Made by a program: the position numbers and the translations under genes. The notes under the pieces were generated by a model that saw nothing but the letters and a program-made list of their open reading frames with translations, was not told the DNA's origin and ran no database searches. A DNA stretch of 64,000 bases from Devosia sp. (GTDB lineage: Bacteria > Pseudomonadota > Alphaproteobacteria > Rhizobiales > Devosiaceae): the NCBI RefSeq assembly GCF_024707125.1, contig NZ_JANQAH010000009.1, positions 310,001 through 374,000 of the forward strand, in the 5' to 3' direction. Of the stretch, positions 1 to 9,364 are shown in pieces (the stretch's first letter is position 1; every line of letters starts with the position of its first letter).

Positions 1-1
1 C

Positions 2-1879
2 ACAAGCATCGAAGTCTTCACCACGCGCCCGGACACCATTTTTGGTGCCTCCTTCGTCGGCCTCTCGCCTGACCACCCGCTGACGACTGCTTTGGCTGCT
101 AACAATCCGGCCCTGGCCGAATTCGTCGCCGAATGCCATCGCCACGGCACGGCCACGGAAACGCTGGAAAAGGCGGAAAAGCAGGGCTTTGACACCGGTC
201 TCCGCGTAAAACACCCGGTCATCGAAGGCGAGACCCTGCCCGTCTATGTCGCCAACTTCATCCTGATGGATTATGGCACCGGCGCCATTTTCGGCTGCCC
301 GGCGCATGACCAGCGCGACCTCGACCTTGCTCGCAAATATGGGCTCAGCGTCATCCCCGTCGTGCTGCCGCACGGCGCTGACCCGGCAACGTTCGAAGTC
401 GGCAACGAAGCCTATGTTGACGCTGGCAACATCTTCAATTCCGGTTTCCTCGATGGCCTTTCCATCGACGATGCCAAGAAAAAGATTGCCGAGCACTTTG
501 GCGCGCTTACCGTCGACGGCAAGGTCCAGGGCAAGGTCGAAGTGAACTATCGCCTCCGCGATTGGGGCATTTCGCGCCAGCGCTATTGGGGCTGCCCGAT
601 CCCGGTCGTGCATTGCGAAGTCTGCGGCACCATTCCCGTGCCCAAGAAGGACCTGCCGGTCCGCCTGCCCGACGATGTCACCTTCGACAAGCCGGGCAAC
701 GCCCTCGACCACCACCCGACCTGGAAGCACGTCCACTGTCCGCAGTGTGGTGCTTCGGCTCGTCGCGAAACCGACACCATGGACACTTTTGTGGATTCGT
801 CCTGGTATTTTGCCCGTTTCACCGCACCCCAGGCCGATACCCCGACCGTGCCGGCCGTCGCCAATCGCTGGCTGCCGGTTGACCAGTATATCGGCGGCGT
901 CGAGCACGCGATTTTGCACCTGCTCTATTCGCGCTTCTTCACCCGCGCCATGAAGGCAACCGGGCACGTCGACATCAGCGAACCCTTCAAGGGCCTCTTC
1001 ACCCAGGGCATGGTGACGCACGAGACCTACAAGTCTCAATCAGGCGAGTGGGTAAACCCCACCGAAATCGTCATTGAAGCCAATGGCGATACCCGCACTG
1101 CTCGCGATCTCAAGACCGGCGCGCCGATCAGCATCGGCTCGGTCGAAAAGATGAGCAAATCCAAGAAGAACGTGGTGGATCCCGACGAGATCGTCGCCAC
1201 CTATGGCGCCGATACCGCTCGCTGGTTCATGCTCTCGGATTCTCCGCCGGAACGCGACGTGCAGTGGACCGAAGCCGGCGTCGAAGGCGCCAGCCGCTTC
1301 CAGCAGCGCGTCTGGCGCCTGGTCAATGAATCGATCGAGATTGCCAAACAATCTTCGGAGACTGTTTCGTCAAGCGACGCTTCTGACGCCCTGGGCTTGC
1401 GCCGCATCATCCATCGCTCTGTTCATGGCATCGCTCACGACATCGAAGGCCTGCGCTTCAACCGCGCCGTCGCCCAGATCTATGAGCTGACCAATGCCCT
1501 GACCAAGGCGCTGGGCAGCAATCTGGGCTCTGCCCAGCGCGCCGCGATCGCCGAAGGCGTCGAAAAGCTGACGATCCTTCTGAGCCCGATGATGCCGCAC
1601 CTCTCGGAAACCTGCTGGGAAGTGCTTGGAAAGACTGGCCTTGTCGCCGACGCCCGCTGGCCGGACGTTGATGCGGCCCTGCTGGTCGACGACGAAGTGA
1701 CCCTGCCGATCCAGATCAACGGCAAGCGCCGCGCCGAAATCTCGGTGGCCAAGGGTCTTGCCGCCGCCGAAGTCGAACAACGCGTCTTGTCACTCGACGA
1801 AGTTGTCCGCATTCTGGAGGGCAAGGCCCCGAAGAAAATCGTCGTGGTGCAAGACAGGATCGTCAATGTCGTTGTCTAG
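2..1879 (+). CDS. leuS: Leucyl-tRNA synthetase, 3' portion (5' end outside window)
   Basis: Attaches leucine to tRNA-Leu in the cytoplasm (class Ia synthetase). The open frame runs from the first bases of the window, so the N-terminal HIGH half is cut off. The visible part begins in the CP1 editing domain (TTRPDTIFG near base 20), followed by the bacterial-type VHCEVCG and HCPQCG cysteine pairs (zinc-ribbon-like, about 610-750), the WYFARF catalytic region, and the KMSKSKK loop near base 1150. An anticodon-binding domain and the C-terminal domain follow. The stop overlaps the start of lptE by 14 bases, as in many alphaproteobacterial leuS-lptE-holA operons. Identification is very secure. Confidence 0.98.
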   Translation, partial: TSIEVFTTRPDTIFGASFVGLSPDHPLTTALAANNPALAEFVAECHRHGTATETLEKAEKQGFDTGLRVKHPVIEGETLPVYVANFILMDYGTGAIFGCPAHDQRDLDLARKYGLSVIPVVLPHGADPATFEVGNEAYVDAGNIFNSGFLDGLSIDDAKKKIAEHFGALTVDGKVQGKVEVNYRLRDWGISRQRYWGCPIPVVHCEVCGTIPVPKKDLPVRLPDDVTFDKPGNALDHHPTWKHVHCPQCGASARRETDTMDTFVDSSWYFARFTAPQADTPTVPAVANRWLPVDQYIGGVEHAILHLLYSRFFTRAMKATGHVDISEPFKGLFTQGMVTHETYKSQSGEWVNPTEIVIEANGDTRTARDLKTGAPISIGSVEKMSKSKKNVVDPDEIVATYGADTARWFMLSDSPPERDVQWTEAGVEGASRFQQRVWRLVNESIEIAKQSSETVSSSDASDALGLRRIIHRSVHGIAHDIEGLRFNRAVAQIYELTNALTKALGSNLGSAQRAAIAEGVEKLTILLSPMMPHLSETCWEVLGKTGLVADARWPDVDAALLVDDEVTLPIQINGKRRAEISVAKGLAAAEVEQRVLSLDEVVRILEGKAPKKIVVVQDRIVNVVV

Positions 1880-2372
1880 GCTCAAGCACCTCGCCCTGAT
1901 CGTCCCCCTTGCCCTGGCTTCGGCCGGGCTTGGGGCCTGTTCCTTCCAGCCCGTCTATTCGGGCGCGCTGGCCGAAAAGCCGCAACTGCAGCTTGCTTAT
2001 GCGGCACCAAAAACGCGGCTGGAACAGATTGTCTATTCTGAACTGAGCTTCCGCCTCGGCAAGACCACCTCCCCCACGGCGCCGCTCGTCTCTGTGACGG
2101 TGTCGGCCAGCGACGCCGAGCCTTACCTCAGCGCCACGGCCAATCCCAACAAACCGCGCGAAATGACTGTTTCGGCTACGCTGACCATCACCCCGCGCGA
2201 TGGCATCGACAGCAAGCCGATCACCATTACCCGGGTCGCAAAAGCCCAGCACACGCGCAGCGGACAGGTGCTGGCCGACGAAGCAGCGATCATCGAGGCC
2301 CAGGAGCGCGCAGCGCGTTCCGTGGCTGAGTCGCTGCGCCTGGCCGTTCTAGCGGCCCTCGCCAAGGGATGA
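1866..2372 (+). CDS. lptE: LPS-assembly lipoprotein LptE
   Basis: Outer-membrane lipoprotein that plugs the LptD barrel and helps insert lipopolysaccharide into the outer leaflet. The 168-residue product starts with a hydrophobic signal and a lipobox LGAC, with the lipidated Cys near residue 25, followed by FQPVYSG, typical of alphaproteobacterial LptE. A longer frame extends upstream inside leuS, but the ATG at 1866 places the signal peptide at the N-terminus and is preferred. It overlaps leuS by 14 bases and holA by 4 bases (ATGA), so translational coupling is likely. The family assignment rests on signal, length and synteny, because LptE sequences diverge strongly. Confidence 0.9.
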   Translation: MSLSRLKHLALIVPLALASAGLGACSFQPVYSGALAEKPQLQLAYAAPKTRLEQIVYSELSFRLGKTTSPTAPLVSVTVSASDAEPYLSATANPNKPREMTVSATLTITPRDGIDSKPITITRVAKAQHTRSGQVLADEAAIIEAQERAARSVAESLRLAVLAALAKG

Positions 2373-3391
2373 CCGCACTCAAGGCCCATGAGGTCACGCG
2401 CTTCCTGGCGCGTCCCGACCTCACCGAAGGCGTGTTTTTGGCTTACGGCCCCGATGGCGGCCTCGTCCGCGAAACCGCGCAGCGCCTGATTCGCTATCTC
2501 AGCGGCGATGACCCTGCCTCCGCAGACGTTTTCATCTTCGACGGCCCCGAACTCGACGCCGAGCCCGGCCGCCTGATCACCGAAGCGCGCAGCACCTCGC
2601 TTTTCGGCGGCAAACGCATCATCCGCGTGCGCAATGCCAGCAAAAGCCTCGTCATGCCGCTGACCGAGCTGCGCGACGATCCGGGTGGCACCGCCATCGT
2701 GCTCGAAGCGGGCAATCTCGCTCCTCGCGACGCCCTTCGGGCCCTCGTGGAAGCCGCCAAACTCGGCCGCGCCCTGCCCTGCTACCCCGATACCGACGAA
2801 ACGCTCACCAATCTAATGCGCGAAACCTTCAATCAGGCCGGTATCCGCGTCGATTCCGACGTCGTCCCCACCCTGCGCGAGATTCTGGGCAATGATCGCG
2901 AAATCACCCGTCGCGAACTCGAAAAACTGACGCTTTTCGCCGCCAGCACCAAATCCCTAACGCGCGAGGATGTTCTGACCCTTTGCGCCGACAACGGCGC
3001 CTTGGCCATTGACGCAATTCTCGACGCCACGGGCGGCGGTCATGCCGAAAAGCTGGAAATGGCGCTCAATCGCGCCCTAACGTCGTCGGTCAATCCCCAG
3101 CAATTGCTGGCCATGCTGACCAATCATTTCGCCAGCCTCCGCCGCTGGCGCGTCGAGGTCGACGCCGGCAAAAGCCCGCGCGGCGTCCTCGACAATGTAA
3201 AGCCCAAACCGCACTTTTCGCGCATCGGCCAGCTGGAACAACAGCTCCGCCTCTGGACCGACCCGGCACTTGCCCAGGCCTCAGAACGCCTCCTACAGGC
3301 AACCAGCGACAGCCGCCGCAAACCCGCTTTGGCAACAGCGATCCTGCACCGGACCACCCTCGCCCTATGCATGATGGCCGCAACGCATTGA
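2369..3391 (+). CDS. holA: DNA polymerase III subunit delta
   Basis: Delta subunit of the clamp loader, which opens the beta sliding clamp during replication. The 340-residue product has normal length for HolA and the usual pattern: an N-terminal AAA-like domain beginning FLARPDLTEGVFLAYGPDGG, a middle lid, and a C-terminal collar domain with SVNPQQLLAMLTNHF. The ATG overlaps the lptE stop by four bases. It ends the plus-strand leuS-lptE-holA operon, which converges on parB. The gene pair holA/parB flanking the origin region is a common alphaproteobacterial arrangement. Confidence 0.93.
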   Translation: MTALKAHEVTRFLARPDLTEGVFLAYGPDGGLVRETAQRLIRYLSGDDPASADVFIFDGPELDAEPGRLITEARSTSLFGGKRIIRVRNASKSLVMPLTELRDDPGGTAIVLEAGNLAPRDALRALVEAAKLGRALPCYPDTDETLTNLMRETFNQAGIRVDSDVVPTLREILGNDREITRRELEKLTLFAASTKSLTREDVLTLCADNGALAIDAILDATGGGHAEKLEMALNRALTSSVNPQQLLAMLTNHFASLRRWRVEVDAGKSPRGVLDNVKPKPHFSRIGQLEQQLRLWTDPALAQASERLLQATSDSRRKPALATAILHRTTLALCMMAATH

Positions 3392-3400
3392 TTTCAAACG

Positions 3401-3416
3401 TGTTTCATGTGAAACA
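3401..3416. promoter_or_regulatory. parS-like ParB-binding site (site a)
   Basis: TGTTTCATGTGAAACA differs by one central base from the consensus TGTTTCACGTGAAACA. It lies in the gap just after holA and 251 bases from the parB stop. It is the only copy besides site c that keeps both GTTTC and GAAAC arms. Confidence 0.7.
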
Positions 3417-3458
3417 CTGAACGCCATTGCCGCAGCGAAGCGCCGCCACCTGCTCCAT

Positions 3459-3535
3459 CGTCATTGCCGGGCTTGTCCCGGCAATCCATCTCGCCACAGG
3501 CATAGACCGCCGGGACAAGCCCGGCGGTAACGACG
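3459..3535. repeat. Intergenic palindromic repeat, family B (copy 1)
   Basis: Two facing hairpin units, CGTCATTGCCGGGC..GCCCGG-type and their inverted partner, each built around a CGGGCTTGTCCCGG core. Similar elements occur at 15605-15678 and 22849-22922, with a diverged relative at 31606-31694. It fills the gap between converging holA and parB. Confidence 0.75.
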
Positions 3536-3610
3536 ATAAACAAGATCGCCAGACCCTCCCCAAATGTAAGCGAACCAGCGCTCGAAGAGCGCGGTCGTAA
3601 GATAGGCCCA

Positions 3611-3640
3611 CAAAACAAAAACCCCGCTTTCGCGGGGTTT
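3611..3640 (-). terminator. Rho-independent terminator after parB
   Basis: Read on the minus strand, a hairpin with AAACCCCGC / GCGGGGTTT arms and a 4-base loop is followed by a T-rich run (TTTTTGTTTT). It sits 27 bases after the parB stop and should end the parAB transcript. Confidence 0.8.
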
Positions 3641-3666
3641 CCAAAGTTTCAAAATTCCTGAGCAGC

Positions 3667-4542
3667 CTAATTATGCTGCCCTGTCAGCTTCAAGCAAAGC
3701 GCATCGAGCTGCTCCAGCGTCTTGTAGCGGATTTCCACCCGCCCGCCGCGATCCGAATGGTTGAGCGACACGGAGAGGCCCAAAACATCGGAAAGACGCC
3801 GCTCCAGCGCCACAGTATCGGCATCGCGCGCCGGTTCGCTGGCAGGAGCTTTGCGCGCCGGCGCTTCGCGCTGCTGGCTCAGGGCCTCGGCTTCACGCAC
3901 CGAAAGCCCCTTATCAACAATCTGCCGCGCCAGGCCGGAGGGATCTTCTACTGTGATCAGCGCACGCGCATGCCCGGCCGTCAGCGTGCCACTTGACACC
4001 ATGCCCCGCACATCTTCCGGCAGCTTTAAGAGGCGCAGAGTATTGGCCACGTGCGAGCGGCTCTTGCCGATCACCTGCGCCAGGTCCTGCTGCGTATACT
4101 CGAACTGCTCGATGAGTTGGCCATAACCCATGGCCTCTTCGAGCGGATTAAGATCGGCGCGCTGCACGTTCTCGATAATGGCAAGCTCGAGCGCTTCCTT
4201 GTCATCGACCTCGCGGACGATGACGGGCACATCATGCAACCCAGCCTTCTGCGCCGCGCGCCAACGACGCTCACCGGCAATCAGCTCAAAAATGTTCGGA
4301 TCATCGGTCGGCCGCACCAGCAGCGGCGACATAACACCCTTTTCGCGGATCGAATTGGTCAGCTCTTCGAGCTGATCGGGATCAAACGTCCGCCGCGGAT
4401 TGGCGCGGTTGGCGATGATAAAATCAACCGGCAGTTTTTTGCCACCGGAACCCGTATCGGTAACGCGTGCTGCTTCCAGGGAAGCCATATCGCCAATGAG
4501 AGCAGCCAGACCCCGGCCAAGACGTGTGGGTTTGTCGTTCAT
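3667..4542 (-). CDS. parB: Chromosome partitioning protein ParB
   Basis: CTP-dependent DNA clamp that loads at parS sites and, with ParA, segregates the origin region. In the 291-residue product, residues 7-17 (RLGRGLAALIG) form the ParA-contact motif. The CTP-binding box GERRWR is at about 90-95 and ENVQRADLNPLEEA at about 124-137. The parS-reading helix-turn-helix is at about 150-171, followed by a charged linker and a short C-terminal dimerisation domain. It lies 10 bases after parA in the same transcript and is followed by a clear terminator. Several parS-like sites lie close by. Confidence 0.97.
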   Translation of the reverse strand: MNDKPTRLGRGLAALIGDMASLEAARVTDTGSGGKKLPVDFIIANRANPRRTFDPDQLEELTNSIREKGVMSPLLVRPTDDPNIFELIAGERRWRAAQKAGLHDVPVIVREVDDKEALELAIIENVQRADLNPLEEAMGYGQLIEQFEYTQQDLAQVIGKSRSHVANTLRLLKLPEDVRGMVSSGTLTAGHARALITVEDPSGLARQIVDKGLSVREAEALSQQREAPARKAPASEPARDADTVALERRLSDVLGLSVSLNHSDRGGRVEIRYKTLEQLDALCLKLTGQHN

Positions 4543-4552
4543 TTGAGAACTC

Positions 4553-5353
4553 CTAGGCTGCTACCAGCCGCCGCTCACGGCGGATGACTTCGGTGGCGAG
4601 GCGCAAATAGGCCTGGCTGCCCGCGCATTTCAGATCATAAAGCAAAGCCGGTTTTCCGTATGACGGCGCTTCAGACAGCCGCACGTTTCGCGGGATGACC
4701 GTGTCATAGACCAAATCGCCCATTTCGCTGCGCACGTCAGCAAGCACCTGCTCGGACAGATTGTTGCGCTTGTCGAACATGGTCATCACCACGCCCTGAA
4801 TGGACAGGCGCGGATTGAGCGTCGAGCGAATCTGTTCAATGGTCTGTAAAAGCTGGCTAAGGCCTTCGAGCGCGAAAAACTCGCACTGCAGGGGCACCAG
4901 CACGGCATCGGCAGCCACCAGCGAATTGACGGTAAGAAGGTTCAACGACGGCGGGCAGTCGATGAGAATATAACTCACCGCCTGATCGTTGATTCGCAGG
5001 TCCGAAAGCTGCTTGAAAGCGTCGCGCAGCTTGAAGGCGCGATCCGCCTGACCTGCAATGGTCAATTCGACGCCCAAGAGGTCCATGGTCGAGGGTATGA
5101 TCGCAACGTTCGGCACGCTGGTCATGATTGCCGCCTGCGCCACGCTGGCTTCGCCCACCAGCACGTCATAGGACGAGACTTCACGATCGTCGCGCGAAAT
5201 GCCGAGACCGGTGGAAGCATTGCCCTGCGGGTCGAGATCGACAATCAGCACGCGCTCACCAATGGCGGCTAGCGCCGTCGCCAGATTGATCGCAGTGGTC
5301 GTCTTGCCGACGCCACCCTTCTGATTTGCCAGGGTCAGGATACGGGGTGCCAA
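4553..5353 (-). CDS. parA: Chromosome partitioning ATPase ParA
   Basis: Deviant-Walker ATPase that binds nucleoid DNA and moves ParB-parS complexes. The 266-residue product has the signature KGGVGKTT at residues 12-19, including the extra signature lysine of the ParA/MinD class. It also has the Walker B region YILIDCPPSLNLL and the switch segment VDLDPQGNASTG. The N-terminus is short, with no fused helix-turn-helix, as in chromosomal rather than plasmid ParA. It sits between rsmG and parB, the standard order in this class. Confidence 0.97.
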   Translation of the reverse strand: MAPRILTLANQKGGVGKTTTAINLATALAAIGERVLIVDLDPQGNASTGLGISRDDREVSSYDVLVGEASVAQAAIMTSVPNVAIIPSTMDLLGVELTIAGQADRAFKLRDAFKQLSDLRINDQAVSYILIDCPPSLNLLTVNSLVAADAVLVPLQCEFFALEGLSQLLQTIEQIRSTLNPRLSIQGVVMTMFDKRNNLSEQVLADVRSEMGDLVYDTVIPRNVRLSEAPSYGKPALLYDLKCAGSQAYLRLATEVIRRERRLVAA

Positions 5354-5375
5354 GAGCAGGCCTCCAGTTGTGCCG

Positions 5376-6026
5376 CTAAGACGCTGATTTTCTTTTGAGA
5401 TTCGTGATCGCTAGGATCACGCCGCCCGGATCAGTGTCACTCTTGTTTACTACCACGTCATAGGCCCAATGCGCACCCGATTCCGTGAGTTCATCAACAT
5501 GTTCCCGCCCTTTATGGAGGATCGCCCTTGTTTTCGCAGCGAAAAAGGGCTCCATCCAGTCACAAAGCAGCGGCAGAGCAGCCAGCGCCCGGGACGTAAT
5601 CACGTCCGGCTCGGGTGTTTCACGTGAATCAATTTCGTCGCTGCGCCGGCCAATGACAGTCACATTGAGATCAAGCTCGCGCGCCACGGTTCGCAGAAAG
5701 CTAACCTTTCGTGCCGTCGGTTCCACCAGCACAAAATGCCGGTCCAATCCCTTGCTGGCGATCGCCAGTGGCAAAGCTGGAAATCCGCCGCCGCTGCCAA
5801 GGTCCATGAACTCACGGTCACTCTCTGTCAGCAGTGGTAATACCTGCAAGCTGTCGGCAAAATGCCGTTCCCAAACCGAACCCAACGTTTCACGTGAAAC
5901 AAGATTCTGCACGGCCTGCCATTTTTTCAGCAGCGCAGCATAGGATTCCAGGTCTCGGCCAACCTCATCCAGCGACCGGCCAAAGTGCGCCGCGTAGGGC
6001 GCAATCGCCTTGAAATCTGCCATCAA
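5376..6026 (-). CDS. rsmG: 16S rRNA (guanine-527-N7)-methyltransferase RsmG (GidB)
   Basis: Uses S-adenosylmethionine to methylate G527 of 16S rRNA; loss in other bacteria gives low-level streptomycin resistance. The 216-residue product has the SAM-binding glycine motif DLGSGGGFP at about 75-83 and the family motif [15 protein letters not shown] at about 41-60. The start overlaps the mnmG stop by four bases. A second in-frame ATG one codon on is equally possible. Two parS-like sites lie inside the gene: one encodes the conserved VSRET stretch and the other a second SRET. Confidence 0.96.
   Translation of the reverse strand: MMADFKAIAPYAAHFGRSLDEVGRDLESYAALLKKWQAVQNLVSRETLGSVWERHFADSLQVLPLLTESDREFMDLGSGGGFPALPLAIASKGLDRHFVLVEPTARKVSFLRTVARELDLNVTVIGRRSDEIDSRETPEPDVITSRALAALPLLCDWMEPFFAAKTRAILHKGREHVDELTESGAHWAYDVVVNKSDTDPGGVILAITNLKRKSAS
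5617..5632. promoter_or_regulatory. parS-like site b, inside rsmG
   Basis: TGTTTCACGTGAATCA matches the parS consensus except at one base in the right arm, which creates GAATC (a GANTC site). On the coding strand it encodes DSRET and uses a TCA serine codon. Confidence 0.65.
5886..5901. promoter_or_regulatory. parS-like site c, inside rsmG (perfect 14-base core)
   Basis: CGTTTCACGTGAAACA contains the perfect palindrome GTTTCACGTGAAAC at 5887-5900, the best parS match in the window. It encodes the VSRET residues of RsmG on the minus strand. Confidence 0.85.
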
Positions 6027-7885
6027 CCGGCCTTCCGCAGATCACCGCGACGGATCACAGCCAGGAGAAGCGTAATCGCGGCCGGCGTCATACCGTCCAT
6101 GGCTTGTGCCTGCGCAATCGTCTGCGGCCGGAACTGCGTCAGCTTCTGCCGCAGCTCCATCGAGAGCCCCGGAATGGCCTGATAATCGAGTTCATCCGGA
6201 ATCTGCCGCTGCTCGTCGCGCCGCATGCTTTCGATGTCGGCCTGCTGCCGATCAAGATAGACGGCATATTGGGCATCAATGCCAAGCTGCTCACGCACAG
6301 CTTCCGGAATATCCGTGAGATCCGGCCAGAGTTTTGTGACGTCGTCCCAGCCAAGGTCGGGATAGGACAAAATCTCGAAGGCACTCCGACGCTTACCGTC
6401 TTCGTTGATGGGAATGCCAACCCTGCGGGCCTCGCTCGGTGACGCCATTGCAGACCGGAGGCGTTGCTGCCCTTCCGCCAGGGCCACTACCTTCGCCGAG
6501 AACAACTCGCGTCGTTCTTCGCCGACCAGGCCCTTTTCGACACCCTGCGGCGTCAGGCGCTGGTCAGCATTGTCCGCCCGCAGATGCAGCCGGAATTCGG
6601 CGCGCGAGGTGAACATGCGGTACGGCTCGGAAACACCGCGGGTCACGAGATCGTCGATCATCACACCAAGATAGCTCTCGGTGCGCGAAAGGATCATCGG
6701 CTCCTGGCCACTGGCCGCCAGTGCCGCGTTGGCGCCGGCCAGCAGGCCTTGCGCACCCGCCTCTTCATAGCCGGTCGTGCCGTTGATCTGCCCAGCAAGG
6801 TAAAGACCCGGCTGACGCTTCACTTCCAGCGTCGGCCGCAGCTCGCGCGGATCGACATAGTCATATTCGATGGCATAGCCCGGACGAACGATTTTTACAT
6901 TTTCGAGCCCAGGCATGGAGCGCAGGAAGGCGTCCTGCACATCTGCCGGCAGTGATGTAGAAAGACCATTCGGATAAACCGTCTGCTCCTCAAGCCCTTC
7001 CGGCTCCAGGAAAATCTGATGGCTGTCACGATCAGCGAAACGCACCACCTTGTCTTCAATGGACGGGCAATAGCGCGGGCCGCGCGATTGAATTCGCCCG
7101 GAATACATGGCCGATCGATGCAGATTGTCCTGGATAATCTTGTGCGTTTCCGCAGTCGTCCGGGTGATGTGGCACGACACCTGCTGGGTCGTGATCGCCT
7201 TGGTCAGCGCTGAAAATGCTTCGGGCGGATTGTCCCCGGGCTGTTCTTCGAGGACGGAATAATTGATGGAATCCTTGTCGAGCCGCGCTGGCGTTCCCGT
7301 CTTCAGCCGTCCAAGCTGAAGGCCAAGATTTTCCAGCCGCGTCGAAAGGCCGAGCACCGGCTTTTCGCCCACCCGGCCGGCCGGCGTCGTTTCCTCGCCA
7401 CGATGAATGAGCCCGCGGAGGAACGTCCCTGTGGTCAGCACGACAGCTTTGGTTGAAAAGCGGCGACCATCGAGCAACACGACACCGGAAATAGCGCCGT
7501 CTGTCACCTCAAGATCATCAACCTCGCCTTCGATCACGTCGAGGTTTGCCTGCGCCGAAATGGCTGCCTGCATGGCATTGCGATAGAGCTTTCTATCTGC
7601 CTGGGCGCGCGGACCACGCACGGCCGGGCCCTTGCGGCGATTGAGCACGCGGAACTGAATACCGGCCTCATCGGCAACACGGCCCATAAGGCCATCGAGC
7701 GCATCGATTTCACGGACAAGATGACCCTTGCCCAGACCGCCAATGGCCGGGTTGCAGCTCATCTCACCGATCGTGGCGAAGCAATGAGTAATGAGCGCCG
7801 TGGGAACGCCAAGTCGCGCAGACGCTGCCGCGGCCTCACAGCCGGCGTGACCGCCTCCAACGATAATGACAGCATAGTCAGTCAT
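6023..7885 (-). CDS. mnmG: tRNA uridine-5-carboxymethylaminomethyl modification enzyme MnmG (GidA)
   Basis: FAD enzyme that, with MnmE, modifies the wobble uridine (U34) of several tRNAs. The 620-residue product has the N-terminal dinucleotide-binding motif [10 protein letters not shown] at about 10-19 and the family signatures [19 protein letters not shown] and YCPSIEDK. A helical C-terminal domain binds MnmE. Length is normal. The gene is separated from mnmE by a 177-base gap with parS-like sites, and it overlaps rsmG at its end. Confidence 0.98.
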   Translation of the reverse strand: MTDYAVIIVGGGHAGCEAAAASARLGVPTALITHCFATIGEMSCNPAIGGLGKGHLVREIDALDGLMGRVADEAGIQFRVLNRRKGPAVRGPRAQADRKLYRNAMQAAISAQANLDVIEGEVDDLEVTDGAISGVVLLDGRRFSTKAVVLTTGTFLRGLIHRGEETTPAGRVGEKPVLGLSTRLENLGLQLGRLKTGTPARLDKDSINYSVLEEQPGDNPPEAFSALTKAITTQQVSCHITRTTAETHKIIQDNLHRSAMYSGRIQSRGPRYCPSIEDKVVRFADRDSHQIFLEPEGLEEQTVYPNGLSTSLPADVQDAFLRSMPGLENVKIVRPGYAIEYDYVDPRELRPTLEVKRQPGLYLAGQINGTTGYEEAGAQGLLAGANAALAASGQEPMILSRTESYLGVMIDDLVTRGVSEPYRMFTSRAEFRLHLRADNADQRLTPQGVEKGLVGEERRELFSAKVVALAEGQQRLRSAMASPSEARRVGIPINEDGKRRSAFEILSYPDLGWDDVTKLWPDLTDIPEAVREQLGIDAQYAVYLDRQQADIESMRRDEQRQIPDELDYQAIPGLSMELRQKLTQFRPQTIAQAQAMDGMTPAAITLLLAVIRRGDLRKAG

Positions 7886-8002
7886 AGGAATTTTCCTGAA
7901 CGGCTCTCAACGGCGCACAAATCGGCGCAGCGAAAAGAGAGCGGTCAATTGAAGTTTGACGTTCTCATACAGCGTCTTGGGTTCCAAGAAAACCTCTCGC
8001 TG

Positions 8003-8018
8003 TGTTTCACGTGAATCA
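8003..8018. promoter_or_regulatory. parS-like site d, between mnmG and mnmE
   Basis: TGTTTCACGTGAATCA, identical to sites b and e over 16 bases. It lies in the mnmE-mnmG gap and contains GAATC. Confidence 0.7.
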
Positions 8019-8049
8019 CGAGATGGTGGCTGCGCCAGTGGTCTAGAAA

Positions 8050-8065
8050 TGTTTCACGTGAATCA
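8050..8065. promoter_or_regulatory. parS-like site e, overlapping the mnmE stop codon
   Basis: TGTTTCACGTGAATCA again, 47 bases from site d. Its last three bases are the mnmE stop codon read on the other strand. It contains GAATC. Confidence 0.7.
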
Positions 8066-9355
8066 TTTGCCAATGCAGAAGCTGGCAAAGAGCCGATCCA
8101 AAACCTGCTCAGCGTCTACGCGACCAATCATTCGTTCCAGCGCGAGCGATGCGTGACGGAGCGCTTCCGCCGCCAGCTCCCAGTTGCTGAGATAAAGAAC
8201 GGCTTCGTCGACCGCAGAAATTGCCTGTTCAAGCCCCAGGCGGTCACGCTCATGGCTGATCAGGGACGGCTCGCCGCCGGCAAGATTCTCACCGATGGCG
8301 CGCAAGCGATCGAGCAGAACGTCGAGGCCCGTCCCGGTCGTCGTCGATATCTGGAGATCGTAACCGCTCCCCGAACCGAGGTCAGACTTGGTCCCAATCC
8401 GAACAACCGTGGCATTCGTGGATGGTTGAGGAGCTGCATCGGTATCGGGTGCCTCCAGCCAAAGCAGAATGTCGGCGTCCTGGATTGCGTGTTCGGCGCG
8501 ACGAATACCTTCCGCCTCCGCGCGGCTATCAGTCTCGCGCAGGCCGGCGAGATCCAAAAGAACAAAAAGCTGCCCGCCGATATCGAGCGGCACCTCGCGG
8601 ACGTCACGCGTCGTGCCGGCCTCGTCGGAAACGATGGCGATATCAGACTTTGACAGCGCATTGATCAAGCTGGATTTTCCGGCGTTCGGAGCACCGGCCA
8701 GCGCCACGCGCAGGCCCTCACGAACAATGCGGCCGCTATTCAAACTCGCCAGCGCATCCACGAGCGAGGTCTTCAACTTCGCTAGTTCGGTGGCAAATTC
8801 TGCAGGCAGTTCCTCGGTAACATCGCCTTCATCAGAAAAATCGAGCCGCGCTTCAATCTCAGCCCGCAAGTCGAGCAGATCATTGCGCCAGGCTTCAACT
8901 TTTTCTGTAAGCCGACCGTCATAGCGTGCCAGAGCCTGCTGCCGCTGCTTTTCGGTTTCGGCGCTGAGAAGGTCGCCAAGGCCCTCAACGGCAATCAGGT
9001 CCAGCTTTCCGTTTTCGAAAGCGCGCCGGGTGAACTCCCCCGGACCAGCCAGGCGAATACCAAAAGTATTTAGGCTACGAAGGATCGCCTTGACCCCGGC
9101 AGGTGAGCCGTGGACGTGAAACTCGGCGCAATCTTCGCCAGTAAAACTGTTGGGTCCGGGAAACCAGACCACGAGGCCCTGGTCTAGCTGGGTGTCGGCA
9201 CCAATCCGGCGCAAAGCCATGGTTCGCGGGGCAGGCAGGTCACCAGCAAGAGACAAAAACGCCTCCCGGACTTTTGGGCCCGAGAGGCGGATAACCGCAA
9301 CGCCGGAAGGAAGAGCGCCCGAAGAGAGCGCCATGATCGTATCGCCGGCGAGCAT
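8063..9355 (-). CDS. mnmE: tRNA modification GTPase MnmE (TrmE)
   Basis: Potassium-activated GTPase that partners MnmG in wobble-uridine modification. In the 430-residue product, the N-terminal formyl-tetrahydrofolate-binding domain begins MLAGDTIMALSSG. The inserted G domain has the P-loop GAPNAGKSS at about 221-229. The protein ends in the hallmark CIGK, whose cysteine is conserved in the family. The start used here gives the standard DTI.ALSSG N-terminus. It begins 9 bases after the rho stop, so rho-mnmE are probably co-transcribed. Confidence 0.97.
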   Translation of the reverse strand: MLAGDTIMALSSGALPSGVAVIRLSGPKVREAFLSLAGDLPAPRTMALRRIGADTQLDQGLVVWFPGPNSFTGEDCAEFHVHGSPAGVKAILRSLNTFGIRLAGPGEFTRRAFENGKLDLIAVEGLGDLLSAETEKQRQQALARYDGRLTEKVEAWRNDLLDLRAEIEARLDFSDEGDVTEELPAEFATELAKLKTSLVDALASLNSGRIVREGLRVALAGAPNAGKSSLINALSKSDIAIVSDEAGTTRDVREVPLDIGGQLFVLLDLAGLRETDSRAEAEGIRRAEHAIQDADILLWLEAPDTDAAPQPSTNATVVRIGTKSDLGSGSGYDLQISTTTGTGLDVLLDRLRAIGENLAGGEPSLISHERDRLGLEQAISAVDEAVLYLSNWELAAEALRHASLALERMIGRVDAEQVLDRLFASFCIGK

Positions 9356-9364
9356 TTTGGTATG

